Shown: in pieces, positions 20,965-30,736 of the stretch
Numbering within the stretch: position 1 is the stretch's first letter
How the letters are laid out: every line of letters begins with the position of its first letter
NCBI RefSeq assembly: GCF_022394535.1
Contig: NZ_CP089414.1
Coordinates: 1,364,001 to 1,428,000, forward strand
Direction of reading: 5' to 3'
Length of the DNA: 64,000 bases
Source of the DNA: Dyella terrae
Lineage (GTDB): Bacteria; Pseudomonadota; Gammaproteobacteria; Xanthomonadales; Rhodanobacteraceae
The notes under the pieces: model-generated
The model's input: only the letters and a program-made list of their open reading frames with translations
The model's database searches: none
Told to the model about the DNA's origin: nothing
Position numbers and translations under genes: made by a program

Positions 20965-22677
20965 ATGCCTTTTCGCGGACCCGTAGTGGTTCTCGTCGCG
21001 TGGGTGTGCGCCATGTTGTCCGTGCTGACCGTGGAGGCAGCACCTGTACCGTCGCGCCTTCCTGCACTGCAGGTCTCGGCACTGGCACCCGTCGTGCCGG
21101 CGCCCTTACCCACGCAGGTCGTCCATGGCGGCATGGATGCCGACTTCATGCCTAGCACGTCGCCCCATACGCCCAACGCCGTTGAGGCGCAGCGCTGGTA
21201 TCGGCTGACCATCGACCGCGACTGGCAGGAAGAGAGCGCCCCCGTGCTCAGTTTTACGGGGGCGGCCTACATACCCATCACGGTGTACGCCCCGCCGGAC
21301 TATCGCCCGCACGAGCTCTGGTTTGCGCAGAGCGGCAAGCCAGCCCGTTTCTCCCGCCATCATCTGGCCTTGGTATTGCCACACTATCTACGCGCCGGTG
21401 AGTCCGTCTATGTACGTATCGCTGCGGACAACTTCACTCGGCAGATTCGCGTCGATATCACCGACCTGGCGACGTACCAGGCCCAGGACCTGAACCATGT
21501 CCGCCTGGTGACGCTACTTTCCAGCGTGCAGTTCACCATGCTGCTGGCCGCGCTCTGCCTTTGGCTGGTGTTACGCGACCGCGTGCTGCTCTACTTCTTC
21601 GGCTATACCAGCCTGCAATGGATGGCGCAGTTGCTGATGAGCGGCGAGGCATACGAGCTGCCTGGCGGGTGGCTGCTGGTGCCACTGGGCACACATGCGT
21701 TGTGGTTGCTCGTCGTGCTCGGCGCGCCACTGCTGTTCTCTTTCATCATCGAGTTCTGCGACCTGCGCACGATCACGCCGCGCGCGGCACGTGTGCTGGG
21801 CGCTATGCGCTGGCCCTACGTGGGCATTGCCCTGCTCCTGTGCTTTCCGTTCGCCGAGCGGATGAATCTGCCTGCGAGCGTGTACAACCTTTGGTACACC
21901 ACATCCCTGCTGTGGGCACTCGCAGCGGTGATCCTGGCGGTGATCCGAGGTGGGCAGCCGGCGCGTATCTTCCTGATCGCATGGCTGCCGCAGGTGTTGC
22001 TGAATATCCTGCGCCTGGGCCAGGTACTGCTGTCGCTGGATCTACCATCCTGGCTGGAATATGGCCTGCCCACGGCGATGGCGTTCTGCTGCGTGGTGAT
22101 GACGGTGGGGTTGGCCGACCTATCCCTGCGGACGCGCCGCGAACGCGACATGGCGCACCACCTGGCCGACCACGATGCATTGACTGGCGTGCTCAATCGT
22201 CGGGCGCTGGTCAGGCGCCTGCATGATGCCGTCGCACTGGCACGCACGCAGCATCAACCGTTAGCGCTGATTTTTCTCGACATGGATCACTTCAAGTCGG
22301 TCAACGATCGCTATGGTCACCCGACCGGTGATGCTTGCCTGCGTGCTGTGGCCGAAGCCATCACGGATGAATTGCGCCCTTCGGACAGCCTTGGCCGCTA
22401 CGGTGGCGAAGAATTCGTGGCGATCTTGCCAGGCACCACGCAGGAGAATGCGATGGCGGTGGCTGAGCGCATTCGTCACTGCATCGACGTCCTGCAGGTC
22501 CACGCCCGTGGCAACACCTTGCAGACCACCGTCAGCATGGGCGTGTCGAGCTTGCTCGGCCCCACGGATACGGTGGACGATCTCATCGGCCGCGCCGATG
22601 CCGCGCTCTATCAAGCCAAAACGCACGGACGCAATTGCGTGGTTGCGCATGCATCGCTCACCGCGGTCGCCGGCTGA
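20965..22677 (+). CDS. Diguanylate cyclase with 7TM (7TMR-DISM-like) sensor
   Basis: A 570-residue membrane enzyme making c-di-GMP from GTP. Signal-like N-terminus, then a periplasmic beta-rich domain of about 150 residues (YIPITVYAPPDYRP), seven hydrophobic helices from about residue 180 to 390, and a GGDEF domain. The active site reads GGEEF in LGRYGGEEFVAILPG. An inhibitory RxxD site (RPSD) stands exactly five residues before GGEEF, so product inhibition is expected. The sensor layout resembles 7TMR-DISM proteins, which bind extracellular carbohydrate-like ligands. It is divergent from the MFS gene. Confidence 0.92.
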   Translation: MPFRGPVVVLVAWVCAMLSVLTVEAAPVPSRLPALQVSALAPVVPAPLPTQVVHGGMDADFMPSTSPHTPNAVEAQRWYRLTIDRDWQEESAPVLSFTGAAYIPITVYAPPDYRPHELWFAQSGKPARFSRHHLALVLPHYLRAGESVYVRIAADNFTRQIRVDITDLATYQAQDLNHVRLVTLLSSVQFTMLLAALCLWLVLRDRVLLYFFGYTSLQWMAQLLMSGEAYELPGGWLLVPLGTHALWLLVVLGAPLLFSFIIEFCDLRTITPRAARVLGAMRWPYVGIALLLCFPFAERMNLPASVYNLWYTTSLLWALAAVILAVIRGGQPARIFLIAWLPQVLLNILRLGQVLLSLDLPSWLEYGLPTAMAFCCVVMTVGLADLSLRTRRERDMAHHLADHDALTGVLNRRALVRRLHDAVALARTQHQPLALIFLDMDHFKSVNDRYGHPTGDACLRAVAEAITDELRPSDSLGRYGGEEFVAILPGTTQENAMAVAERIRHCIDVLQVHARGNTLQTTVSMGVSSLLGPTDTVDDLIGRADAALYQAKTHGRNCVVAHASLTAVAG

Positions 22678-22689
22678 ACACCCGTCGCC

Positions 22690-23682
22690 TTACCGGGGCT
22701 GCGTCGCGGGTTCCGCTGCATAGGCCCAGGTGAGGAACACCGGCAGCATGCGCTTCCATGTCGCCTGGTTGTGTTCGCCGTCGGGGAACAGATCGTACGC
22801 GACATCGTCCGCCCGTTCCGGATGCGTCGCGTAGTCCATGTCGACGGTATAGCCCAGGTCACGCAGGCCGCCCTGATGCGTGCCATCGGACGCGGTGAAG
22901 CCGGTGATCAAGTCTTGCAGATCCTCGACGGCATCGATAACGCCATTGTGGTTTCGGTCGTTGGTTTCCTCACGGCCACCCACCGCGAACCAGAAACGCA
23001 CTGGCTTGCGCGCCCCGCTGCGCGCCACCATCGCCTGCGCCAGGCGAGTGCTTTCCACCGCACGCGCATCGCTGCGATCAGCCGCCAGCCAGAACGAGGG
23101 TGAGAACGCCCCGACCTGTCCAAAGACGTCCGGGTACTCCCAACCGAGGCAGAAGGCTTGGAGTGCGCCGAGCGACCAACCCAGCATGGTGCGACCTTGT
23201 GCGGAAGCCTGCGTGCGGTAGTGCGTGTCGACATACGGCACCAACTCGTTCACCACCCACGCCGAGTAATCATAGGCACGTGTGCCGATGGGGCCGATAC
23301 GGGAGCCGCCGACGACGCTGCGCCGCCGTGCACGATCGAACAATCCATATCCGGAAGCGCGATCCTTGAGCATATCTACGGCCACCACGATCACCGGCCG
23401 GATGGCGTGCTGCGCATAAAGCGCTGCCAAGGTGTCCCGCAGACCCACGGCGTCCATGTCCTGCCCGTCGTTCGCGTAAAGCACGGGATAGCGAGCATCG
23501 GACACCGCGTAACCCGGTGGTAGGTACACGGTGACGTTGATCTGCTCCGGGGCAAACGCCGGGGCATTTAGGACGAGCTTCACCGGTGGCGTTGCGACGC
23601 TATCTGCTGCGTGCACCATCGATGCCAAACCCATCAGTCCCGCAAGCAGGCATGCCGTCACACTCTTCCGATGCATGCGCAT
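22690..23682 (-). CDS. Secreted esterase, alpha/beta-hydrolase fold (EstD/IroE-like)
   Basis: A 330-residue exported hydrolase. Signal peptide at the N-terminus (LLAGLMGLASMVHAA). The esterase-D-like core contains YPVLYANDGQD, the nucleophile elbow GWSLGA, FGQVGAFSPSFW and the late His in DGEHNQATWKRMLP. The start at 23682 has GGAG at 8 bases; ATG 23688 overlaps the upstream stop as TGATG, so either way translation is coupled to the glycoside hydrolase gene. A calcium-loop-like DRNHNGVIDAVED segment is visible near residue 260. Probable role: deacylating a carbohydrate or ester substrate together with its neighbour. Confidence 0.85.
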   Translation of the reverse strand: MRMHRKSVTACLLAGLMGLASMVHAADSVATPPVKLVLNAPAFAPEQINVTVYLPPGYAVSDARYPVLYANDGQDMDAVGLRDTLAALYAQHAIRPVIVVAVDMLKDRASGYGLFDRARRRSVVGGSRIGPIGTRAYDYSAWVVNELVPYVDTHYRTQASAQGRTMLGWSLGALQAFCLGWEYPDVFGQVGAFSPSFWLAADRSDARAVESTRLAQAMVARSGARKPVRFWFAVGGREETNDRNHNGVIDAVEDLQDLITGFTASDGTHQGGLRDLGYTVDMDYATHPERADDVAYDLFPDGEHNQATWKRMLPVFLTWAYAAEPATQPR

Positions 23683-23687
23683 GAGCA

Positions 23688-26687
23688 TCACTCCACCACG
23701 ATCAACCAGCCCTTGCCGGGCTCCACGGGAATCGCCTCCCCTACCTTGAACGTCGCCTGTGGCTGGAAGCCGGTGACTTGAGGCGCCGTCAACGTCACGC
23801 GTGTCGGCGACAGGCCCAGGGCTTTCCAGTCCACCATCAACTTGATGTCCACCTTCTGTGGTGCCCACGATGCGACAGCGATAAGCGTCTTTTTTCCCTT
23901 GCGCACATAACTGGTGGCCAGCACGTCATCACGGTTTGTTTTGACCGGCGTGTCGTGCACCCACCAGCCGACCATGTCCGCCTGCTCGATGCCGAACGCG
24001 TCCCACACTTTCCACAGGCCGCGCGGGTCGCTTCCCTCCGACCAGCCCAGCCGGCTCGTCATGCCGAACAACATGCCGCGCCACGGGTTGCCGTCGTTCT
24101 GCAGCATCTCGCCCATCAACCCATAGGGAATGCCGGAGATCTCGGTGAGCCAGTACGTAGGCGACGTTTTCTCGTAGTCGAATTCCTCGCCGAACCACAG
24201 CCGATCAATGTACGGGAACAGTTCCATGTACAGCAGCGCACTGTTGATGTAGCCGTCGCGCGGGTTGTACTGGCTGGCCGAATGCAGGTCGATCAGCGGA
24301 TCGGGCCGGCGCGCCTGCAGCACCTTGCGCACGCGCTTCATGGTGGTGCGGTCATACGCGACATCATCCAGGTATAGGCCATCGATGCCCATGTTGCGCG
24401 CGAGCCAGTCCAGCCCCTCGATGTAGTAGTTATGCCAACGGCTCTGACCGGCGTTGATGATCGCGGCATCGCGGTTCTCCGGCACATGCCACGCGGCGAT
24501 GTAATCGCCAACGAGGTGCTCCTGCAACCACGAGAAGCCGCCGCCCTTACCCGCGCTGATCACCTCATGGCCCAGGCTTTCGAGCATGGGCAACTCAGGC
24601 GCGCGGTCGGAAAGTTCGCGCACGGTGTCGTAGATCTTCACGCGCATGCCGCGTTGGTGCGCGGCATCGATGTAAGCGCGCATCGCGCCAGGTTCCAGGA
24701 ACGGATAGTTGATCCACGGGTTGATCGGCGTGGCATGGTGGATGTTCACCACGTTCGCGCCGTCGGCCTTGATCGCGTCGAGGTCACCGTACTTGTGGAA
24801 GAAGCGCTCCGCGAAGTGCTTAGACGGATCGATCGTCTTGAACGGCGTGACGCGCATGACGATGTCGTAGTGCAGCGTCTCGCCGGCTTTCATCTGGCGG
24901 GGGCCGCTGTAGGCTTCGGCCAGATAGTCCTTCGCCTCGCTGCGCAGCCGTATTCCACCCTGCCCATTGTTGTCCCACGATGTGGGCATACGCAGCGGCT
25001 GTTGCTGGTAGAAGTTCGTATTCAGCGGGCGCCTATAATTTTCGTCGCGCAAGTGGAATTCCAGGCCCGCATTCACCGAACCAATCCACGCACCATCCTG
25101 GTTGTTCTTGACCTGCCATTTCCAACTGAAATCGGCAGGCGCTGCGTCGCCTTGCCTTCCGAGCCCCAATTGGTATCGGGCCGCATCGTGCTGCATCGGA
25201 ATCGACAGGCGGACGTCCTGAAGCGATACATCCTGCCGCGCCGTCAGCGCGATGCTATAGGTCATCGTGCCATCCGCTTCGAGGCTGGCTTTCACGTCGC
25301 CCTGCAGCGATCCGGCATTCGCATCCACCTGCCAATGCACCTTGCCAGGGCCATCGACCTGAACGTGTGGAGCCTGCATCGCGCTCAGCGCATGTCGTCC
25401 GGTAGCATCCTCCACCATCAGTTGAACTGGCGCGGTGAGTAGCGCCTTGCCCTGCCTGGTGAAGCCGGTCATGCGTTCATCGAATCGACTGGTGATCTGC
25501 GCCGGCAGGCCGCTGGCATCGAGCGCGATCTCTCGGCCCAGGATGCCCAACGTATTGCCCTTCACCGCAATCGGCGTGAAAGGCTTCACCACCGAATCGT
25601 CTTGCGCCAGCGTGGAGTTAAGCCAGCGCAGGCGGGTCAAGTTGAACGGATCGTTGTCGCCGTGGGCGACGACCTCGCCCTCGCCCACGGTGATCACAAG
25701 TGGAATCTATTGCGGCGCCACGCCATCCGCCGTTACCGAGACTTCCCCACGATACGTGCCTGGCTTCGCGGTCACAGGGATGTCCAGCCCCATCCACAGT
25801 GGCTGCACGCGCCCTTGCGCGACATCCACGCGCGCCGTGAACGGCTTGCCGTCGTAGCCGATGCCACCAAGGTTGAAGCAAGTAAGCGCATTGGAGGGGA
25901 TAGTCGAGCCGTCGTCGCTGCGAAGGTCACCGAAGCTCACGCGCAGATTGCCCACTGCTGCGCCGGGCGCCCATGCACCGATCTGGAAGCTTAGGTACTC
26001 GCCACGCAGCGCTGTGTCCTTCAGCGTGCCACCCGGGCCGCGTTCAGCCCAGGACTCCGGCAACGTATCGAACATGCGGATCGGGTTTTCGCGGATCTCC
26101 GGGAACAACAGCAATGCCTCGGACGCGTGCTTCGCCAGCAAGGCATCCAATTCGGCGGGTGTCGCGGTGCGCTCCATTGAGGTGTACGCATCGAAGTCGT
26201 CCACGGCTTCGTAGCGCAGCACCTTCGCCTGCGGAAGCCGCGACCACCGCTTGGCATCGCCCAGCTTGGCAGCCCATGCGGCATCCGCCGTGTCCTTGGG
26301 CTCAGCGTAGGTCACGGTCGGATAATTGCTGCGCCCCTTGCCCACGTAAGGTTGGTAGTAAACCGCGTAGGTACCGGCCTGCGCCGCCTGGAACACCAGT
26401 TCACCGCTGGCCTGGTCGATACGGCCACGTCGCACATTGGCAACCGTGGAACCGTCAGGCGCAGTCACGATGATGGCAACGTTCTCCGGATGCGCATCGC
26501 GACGGCGCCACGGAATCAGCACTTGCACGGCCGCAGCCGGGGCATCGACCTGAATCAGATAGCGGTGATTGCCCAAAGCGTCCGCGTTCCAGCGCAACGC
26601 TTGCTGCGTCACCGGTGTCTGCGCATGCGTTGCGCATGTGGCGCCCCATAGAGCACCGGCCATGATCCAAGCACTACGTCGATGCAC
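23688..26687 (-). pseudogene. Putative glycoside hydrolase (GH123/DUF6067-like), interrupted by in-frame TAG
   Basis: A ~999-residue exported protein read in one frame from 26687 to 23688, interrupted only by a TAG at 25707-25709. The first part has a signal peptide (AGALWGATCATHAQ) and a beta-rich domain (YAVYYQPYVGKGRSNYPTV). The second part has a beta-sandwich and a TIM-barrel-like catalytic region with DGLYLDDVAYDR and LIDLHSASQYNPRDG, plus a C-terminal beta domain. The upstream part ends GVAPQ-stop, then IPLVITVGEG continues in the same frame, so a CAG-to-TAG change is the simplest cause. A GTG at 25697 could restart the second half, but without a signal peptide. Family assignment is by resemblance only. 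Confidence 0.72.
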
Positions 26688-26840
26688 ACTGTTCTCCCCA
26701 GATAGCCAAAACCGGCAGCTCTTGCGAGCGCGGAAACAGGGTGTTTAACCCGAGGCGATACAAACGGGCAAGTTCCGAAAGGCCCATCGACGACGGGCGG
26801 CACCTTACTTTGTTGATGCATTACGCGAAGCCGCAGCTGC

Positions 26841-27827
26841 TTAGGCGCCGCGATCCGTCCTCAACGTGCGTACTTCTTCCTCATGCCCCGCGGCGGAGCG
26901 CCCGCTAACCCAACCGAACAGCGCGATGCCCACGATGATCATCACCGCACCGAATGCGGAGAATCCATGCGGCCAGGTTTCGCCAAGGAAGACCGCGCCG
27001 ATCACCGTGGCGAACAGCAGCTCGGCCGCCTGCATCGCCTCCACTGCCGCCAACGCCGTCGGCTCCGTACGCACCATGTCGGTGGCGCGGAAGAACAGCA
27101 CGGTGGCAATGACGCCCGACGATAGGGCTACGCCACCGGCAAGCAGAATCTCGCGCCATCCCGGCGGCCCCACCGTTATCCACGTCACCACCGCAAGCAC
27201 CAGCCAGAGCGGCCAACTGCATAACGTCATGCCGAACACGCGCTGGGTAGCACCGATGCGCGTGCCGCTCTGCTCCAGATGCAGCAGCACCATGCGATTG
27301 CCCAGCGGATAGGCGAAAGCGGAAAACACCACCGCGCCTATCGCCAGCCAATCAGCGGCACTTAGCTGGCCCTGCGCATGGCCCCACTGCAAAGCGAACA
27401 CGCCGGCCACGATCAGCACGCCGATCGCCACACTGCGCCACGCCAGATGGCGTCGCGCGTCGCGGTAGATGAAGGGCGCGAGCAATGGCCCGGCAAGTAC
27501 GGTGGTCTGAAAGCTACCCGCCACCAGCCATGAAGGTCCGCTGTTGGCGGCCCAGGTGAGTGGTAAGCCAAATAGCACGAAACCCACGGCGCTCCACAGC
27601 AACCAAGTGCGCGGGTAGCGCCGGAGTTCCGCGGGAAGCTCACCAAGGCCACCCTGCCACGGCAACGCGACGGCGAGCAGCGGCAAGGTGATGAGATAGC
27701 GCAGAATCACCGCCCACGCCCAATGCCCGCCACCCGCGACGAGGCTGCGGTTGAGCACGTAGGTCATGGTGAAGAACAAGGCTGCGCACAGCGCCAGTCC
27801 CACCGCGGCGACAGCGTTGGAGCGCAT
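26841..27827 (-). CDS. EamA/EmrE-like DMT-superfamily transporter
   Basis: A 328-residue protein with about 10 hydrophobic helices in two repeats, typical of drug/metabolite transporters. N-terminal segment VGLALCAALFFTMTYVLNRSLVAGGGHWAW and second-half segment TALAAVEAMQAAELLFATVIGAVFLGE match the multidrug-resistance efflux (EmrE-like) family. The C-terminal tail is charged. The start at 27827 has no strong ribosome site. It lies 95 bases downstream of the sensor kinase gene on the same strand; its substrate cannot be told. Confidence 0.85.
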   Translation of the reverse strand: MRSNAVAAVGLALCAALFFTMTYVLNRSLVAGGGHWAWAVILRYLITLPLLAVALPWQGGLGELPAELRRYPRTWLLWSAVGFVLFGLPLTWAANSGPSWLVAGSFQTTVLAGPLLAPFIYRDARRHLAWRSVAIGVLIVAGVFALQWGHAQGQLSAADWLAIGAVVFSAFAYPLGNRMVLLHLEQSGTRIGATQRVFGMTLCSWPLWLVLAVVTWITVGPPGWREILLAGGVALSSGVIATVLFFRATDMVRTEPTALAAVEAMQAAELLFATVIGAVFLGETWPHGFSAFGAVMIIVGIALFGWVSGRSAAGHEEEVRTLRTDRGA

Positions 27828-27922
27828 GCGTTGATCCGTGGTTCAAGAGCGTTGAGTGTCGCAGACGTTAGGGCGTTTTCGAAGACCGGCGATCCGCGCG
27901 GCCATGAATTGGCCGCGCTGGC

Positions 27923-29293
27923 TTAGCCCGCCCCGTCCGGCGCCAAGGGAAGCTGGATGCGCACCACGAGCCCGCCGCTCTCGCCGTTCTCCGCGTGGAT
28001 ATCGCCGCCATGCGCCTTTACCACGCGCTGCACGATGGCTAGCCCCAGGCCATGACCATCCGCGCGCGAAGCATTGCTGCCGCGAAACAGCGGACGGAAC
28101 AGCGAACTCATCTCCGCTTCGGGCACGCCAGGACCGTTATCGCGAATGAAAATATCGACCTTGCCCGCCGCTGCCTGCACCGCGAGCTCGACACGCCCCT
28201 CCTCGGGACTGAACTTGATCGCGTTGCCGATGAGGTTGTCGAACGCCCGTTCCAGCAGCAGTTCATTGCCGGAAATCACCGCAGGCCCGCTATCGGTGAG
28301 TTGGAGCGTGATGCCTCGTGCCTGTGCTTCCAGCTCTGCGCGCTGCATGCATTCGCGCAACAGCGAGGCCACGTCCACTGGCTCGCGGTTCACCCCGGGA
28401 ATGCCACCTTCCAGGCGCGACAACGCGAGCATTTCGCCGGTCATGCTGTCGAGCCGGCTGATCTCCTGCTCGGCCTGCAGGAAATAGCGTGCCGCCTCTT
28501 CGGGCGTTGCACTGCGCTGGGCAAGATCCAGGATCAGATGCAGGCGCGCGAGCGGTGAACGCAACTCGTGGGAGAGATCCTGCAGCACACTACGGTCATG
28601 GGCGACCAGCGCCTCGATGCGTACAGCCATGGCGTCGAAATCGTTGGCGAGTTGGTTGAGCTCCTCCGGCGCACGGCGCCCCGGCGCTTCGACGCGCGCC
28701 GACAACTCGCCCGCAGCCATTCGCCGCGTGGCGCGACTGATCGCTTCCACCGGCTTGGCCACGCTGCGCGCAACCCACCAACCGACGAGGCCAATGAACA
28801 GCAGTGAGAATCCACCCTGGATAGCAAGGAAGATGGTTTGCCGCGTGCCCTGGCGCAGACGCGAGTGCGTGCGGCTCAACGCCACCAGTTGCCTGACCTG
28901 TCCGTCGCTGCCCTGCACCTGCTGCACGGCCAAGTAAAGGTTGGGCCACGGCTGCAGCACCACATCACGCTTCTCTTCCAGCCAAGTCTGCAACGATTCC
29001 TGCACCGCTGGCGAAAGGCGTATGGGCGCCAGTGCCTGTCCATTCTCGTAAAGCGTGGCGTCGATGATGCCTTCGCGTCGCTGTTGTCGCGACCAATCGG
29101 TCAACGCCGCCGAGCCACCACTTTCATAGGCTTGGTCGGCGCCTTGGGCGAGGGCTACCCAGTTGATCTCCACCGCCGTGCTGAATTCGATGAAGCTCTG
29201 CGTGAAGAAGATGCCCAACCCCAGCGCCAACAAGTTGGCGGCGCAAAAGCTGATCAACACGCGCCAGTACAGAGTGCTCTTGAATGGACTCAC
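27923..29293 (-). CDS. cpxA: CpxA-like envelope-stress sensor histidine kinase
   Basis: A 456-residue inner-membrane kinase. TM helix 1 at about residues 11-31, a periplasmic domain of ~120 residues, TM helix 2 at about 154-175, a HAMP region (SVAKPVEAISRATRRMAAGEL), the phospho-acceptor His242 in DLSHELRSPLARL, then the ATP-binding domain with DNLIGNAIKFS, DNGPGVP and GHGLGLAI. It overlaps the response-regulator gene by 4 bases. The naming rests on the CpxR-like partner and the divergent Spy/CpxP-like gene rather than on the periplasmic domain itself. Confidence 0.85.
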   Translation of the reverse strand: MSPFKSTLYWRVLISFCAANLLALGLGIFFTQSFIEFSTAVEINWVALAQGADQAYESGGSAALTDWSRQQRREGIIDATLYENGQALAPIRLSPAVQESLQTWLEEKRDVVLQPWPNLYLAVQQVQGSDGQVRQLVALSRTHSRLRQGTRQTIFLAIQGGFSLLFIGLVGWWVARSVAKPVEAISRATRRMAAGELSARVEAPGRRAPEELNQLANDFDAMAVRIEALVAHDRSVLQDLSHELRSPLARLHLILDLAQRSATPEEAARYFLQAEQEISRLDSMTGEMLALSRLEGGIPGVNREPVDVASLLRECMQRAELEAQARGITLQLTDSGPAVISGNELLLERAFDNLIGNAIKFSPEEGRVELAVQAAAGKVDIFIRDNGPGVPEAEMSSLFRPLFRGSNASRADGHGLGLAIVQRVVKAHGGDIHAENGESGGLVVRIQLPLAPDGAG

Positions 29294-29976
29294 GCCGCCC
29301 CCGCCACCAGGCTGTAGCCGGCACCACGCACCGATTCGATCCGCGGCGCCTGCGCCGAGGCCTCCGACAACTTGTGACGCAGGCGGCTCACGTGCACGTC
29401 GATACTGCGATCGAAGCGCTCGAGTTCGCGACCCAACGCCATGCGCGTAAGTGTGGCCTTGTCCACCAATTCACCGGAACGTTGCACGAGCGCCAGCAGC
29501 AACTGGAATTCTGCACCGGTAAGCGAGAGCTCCTGATCGCCCACATACGCCCGACGCTCGGCCGGCTCCAGCCGCAACACACCCACTTGCATGCTGCTCG
29601 CATTGACCGGCGCATTACGGCGCAGTTGGGCGCGCACGCGGGCCAGTAGCTCACGCGGCAGGCAGGGCTTGGTGAGGTAGTCGTCCGCGCCCAGCTCCAA
29701 GCCAATCACGCGGTCAACCGGCTCGCCCTTGGCGGACAGCATGATCACCGGCAGCCTGTGCTTCAGGCGCACTTCGCGCAAGGTATCCAGGCCGTCACGG
29801 CCGGGCATCATCACGTCGAGGATCAACAGGTCCGGGCGAGTGGACGGGTTATGAAGCTGTGCCAGGCCGGCCGCGCTGTCATGCGCAACGTCCACGACAA
29901 AACCTTCCCGCTGCAGGTATTCCGCCAGTAGCCCGGCCAAGGCGCGATCGTCGTCGACTATGAGAATTCTGGACAT
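29290..29976 (-). CDS. cpxR: CpxR-like response regulator, OmpR family
   Basis: A 228-residue regulator: receiver domain with the acidic pair in IVDDDRALAGLL, phospho-acceptor Asp in LLILDVMMPGRDGLDTL and Lys in ADDYLTKP, followed by a winged-helix DNA-binding domain. The DNA-binding part contains LGRELERFDRSIDVHVSRLRHKL, closely resembling the LGKRLTPFDRAIDMHISNLRRKL region of E. coli CpxR. An exact CpxR-type box (GTAAA-N5-GTAAA) lies 68-82 bases upstream of its start, between it and the divergent Spy-like gene, so autoregulation is likely. Confidence 0.88.
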   Translation of the reverse strand: MSRILIVDDDRALAGLLAEYLQREGFVVDVAHDSAAGLAQLHNPSTRPDLLILDVMMPGRDGLDTLREVRLKHRLPVIMLSAKGEPVDRVIGLELGADDYLTKPCLPRELLARVRAQLRRNAPVNASSMQVGVLRLEPAERRAYVGDQELSLTGAEFQLLLALVQRSGELVDKATLTRMALGRELERFDRSIDVHVSRLRHKLSEASAQAPRIESVRGAGYSLVAGAA

Positions 29977-30043
29977 GTCTTCTGGGTGGACCCTACGTAT
30001 CTGCCCGCCATTTCAGCCGTGCGAAGGAACTTGCTCCACCGGC

Positions 30044-30058
30044 TTTACTGTTCTTTAC
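30044..30058 (-). promoter_or_regulatory. Exact CpxR-type box (GTAAA-N5-GTAAA)
   Basis: On the minus strand the sequence reads GTAAAGAACAGTAAA, an exact match to the CpxR consensus GTAAA-N5-GTAAA. It lies in the 164-base gap between the cpxR-like gene and the Spy/CpxP-like gene, as in the E. coli cpxRA-cpxP layout, and could serve both promoters. Confidence 0.75.
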
Positions 30059-30140
30059 CTTCCCGCAAAGAACATACACATAACACTGTCGTCAAATAGG
30101 CACCAAGCAAGACCAACCCCCAACGACACAGGTAAACCCC

Positions 30141-30635
30141 ATGCGTAAGAACATCTCTCTCGCTCTGGTGCTCGCTTCGGCTGTTGCCCTCGCTCCGTTC
30201 GCCATCGCGTCCGCACAGGACGGTGGCTCGCATGGCGGCTTCCACGGACATGGCCATGGCGGGTTCGAGCAGTACGGCAAGCTCAACCTGACCGACGCCC
30301 AGAAGGCCAGCATCAAGCAGATCATGCAGACCGCTTTCTCGCAGGGTAAGGCTCAGCGTGAGACGCTGCACCAGCAGCGTGAAGCCTTCGAGCAGATGGC
30401 CCCGAATGCTTCCGGTTACCAGGCCGCGGCTACCGCCCTTGCCCAGGCCGAAGGCGCCGCCACCACGGCTCGCGTGCAGCAGCGCGCTGCCATTCGCGCC
30501 CAGGTCTACGGCATCCTGACCTCTGCCCAGCAGGCTCAGCTGGCTACCCTCAAGGCTCAGCAGCAGGCTCGCCGCGAACAGTGGCAGCAGTTCAAGGCCC
30601 AGCACCCGGTGTCGGGCTCGTCCTCGGCCCAGTAA
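30141..30635 (+). CDS. Spy/CpxP-like periplasmic chaperone
   Basis: A 164-residue periplasmic protein with a signal peptide (LALVLASAVALAPFAIASAQ) and a His/Gly-rich start of the mature part (GGSHGGFHGHGHGGF). Two LTxxQ-type motifs are seen, LTDAQKASIKQIM and LTSAQQAQLATL, the hallmark of the Spy/CpxP family, and the rest is helical and Gln/Ala-rich. Family members bind unfolded proteins and, in CpxP, damp the CpxA sensor. Divergent from cpxRA with a CpxR-type box between them; a strong terminator follows. Confidence 0.9.
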   Translation: MRKNISLALVLASAVALAPFAIASAQDGGSHGGFHGHGHGGFEQYGKLNLTDAQKASIKQIMQTAFSQGKAQRETLHQQREAFEQMAPNASGYQAAATALAQAEGAATTARVQQRAAIRAQVYGILTSAQQAQLATLKAQQQARREQWQQFKAQHPVSGSSSAQ

Positions 30636-30690
30636 CAGTTCGGACGACGTCATAAGAACCACGGTATCGCTTCGGTACCCGCAACAACAT

Positions 30691-30725
30691 CGGCGCCAGC
30701 CTGCATGCTGGCGCCGTTCTTTTTC
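30691..30725 (+). terminator. Rho-independent terminator of the Spy-like gene
   Basis: A perfect 10-bp stem (CGGCGCCAGC / GCTGGCGCCG) with a 6-base loop is followed by TTCTTTTT. Confidence 0.85.
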
Positions 30726-30736
30726 CGGATGACGGT

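Noticed and set aside
25698..25706. Two independent genes at the glycoside hydrolase locus
   Set aside because: Both parts are in the same frame with three sense codons between stop and GTG, and only the first has a signal peptide.
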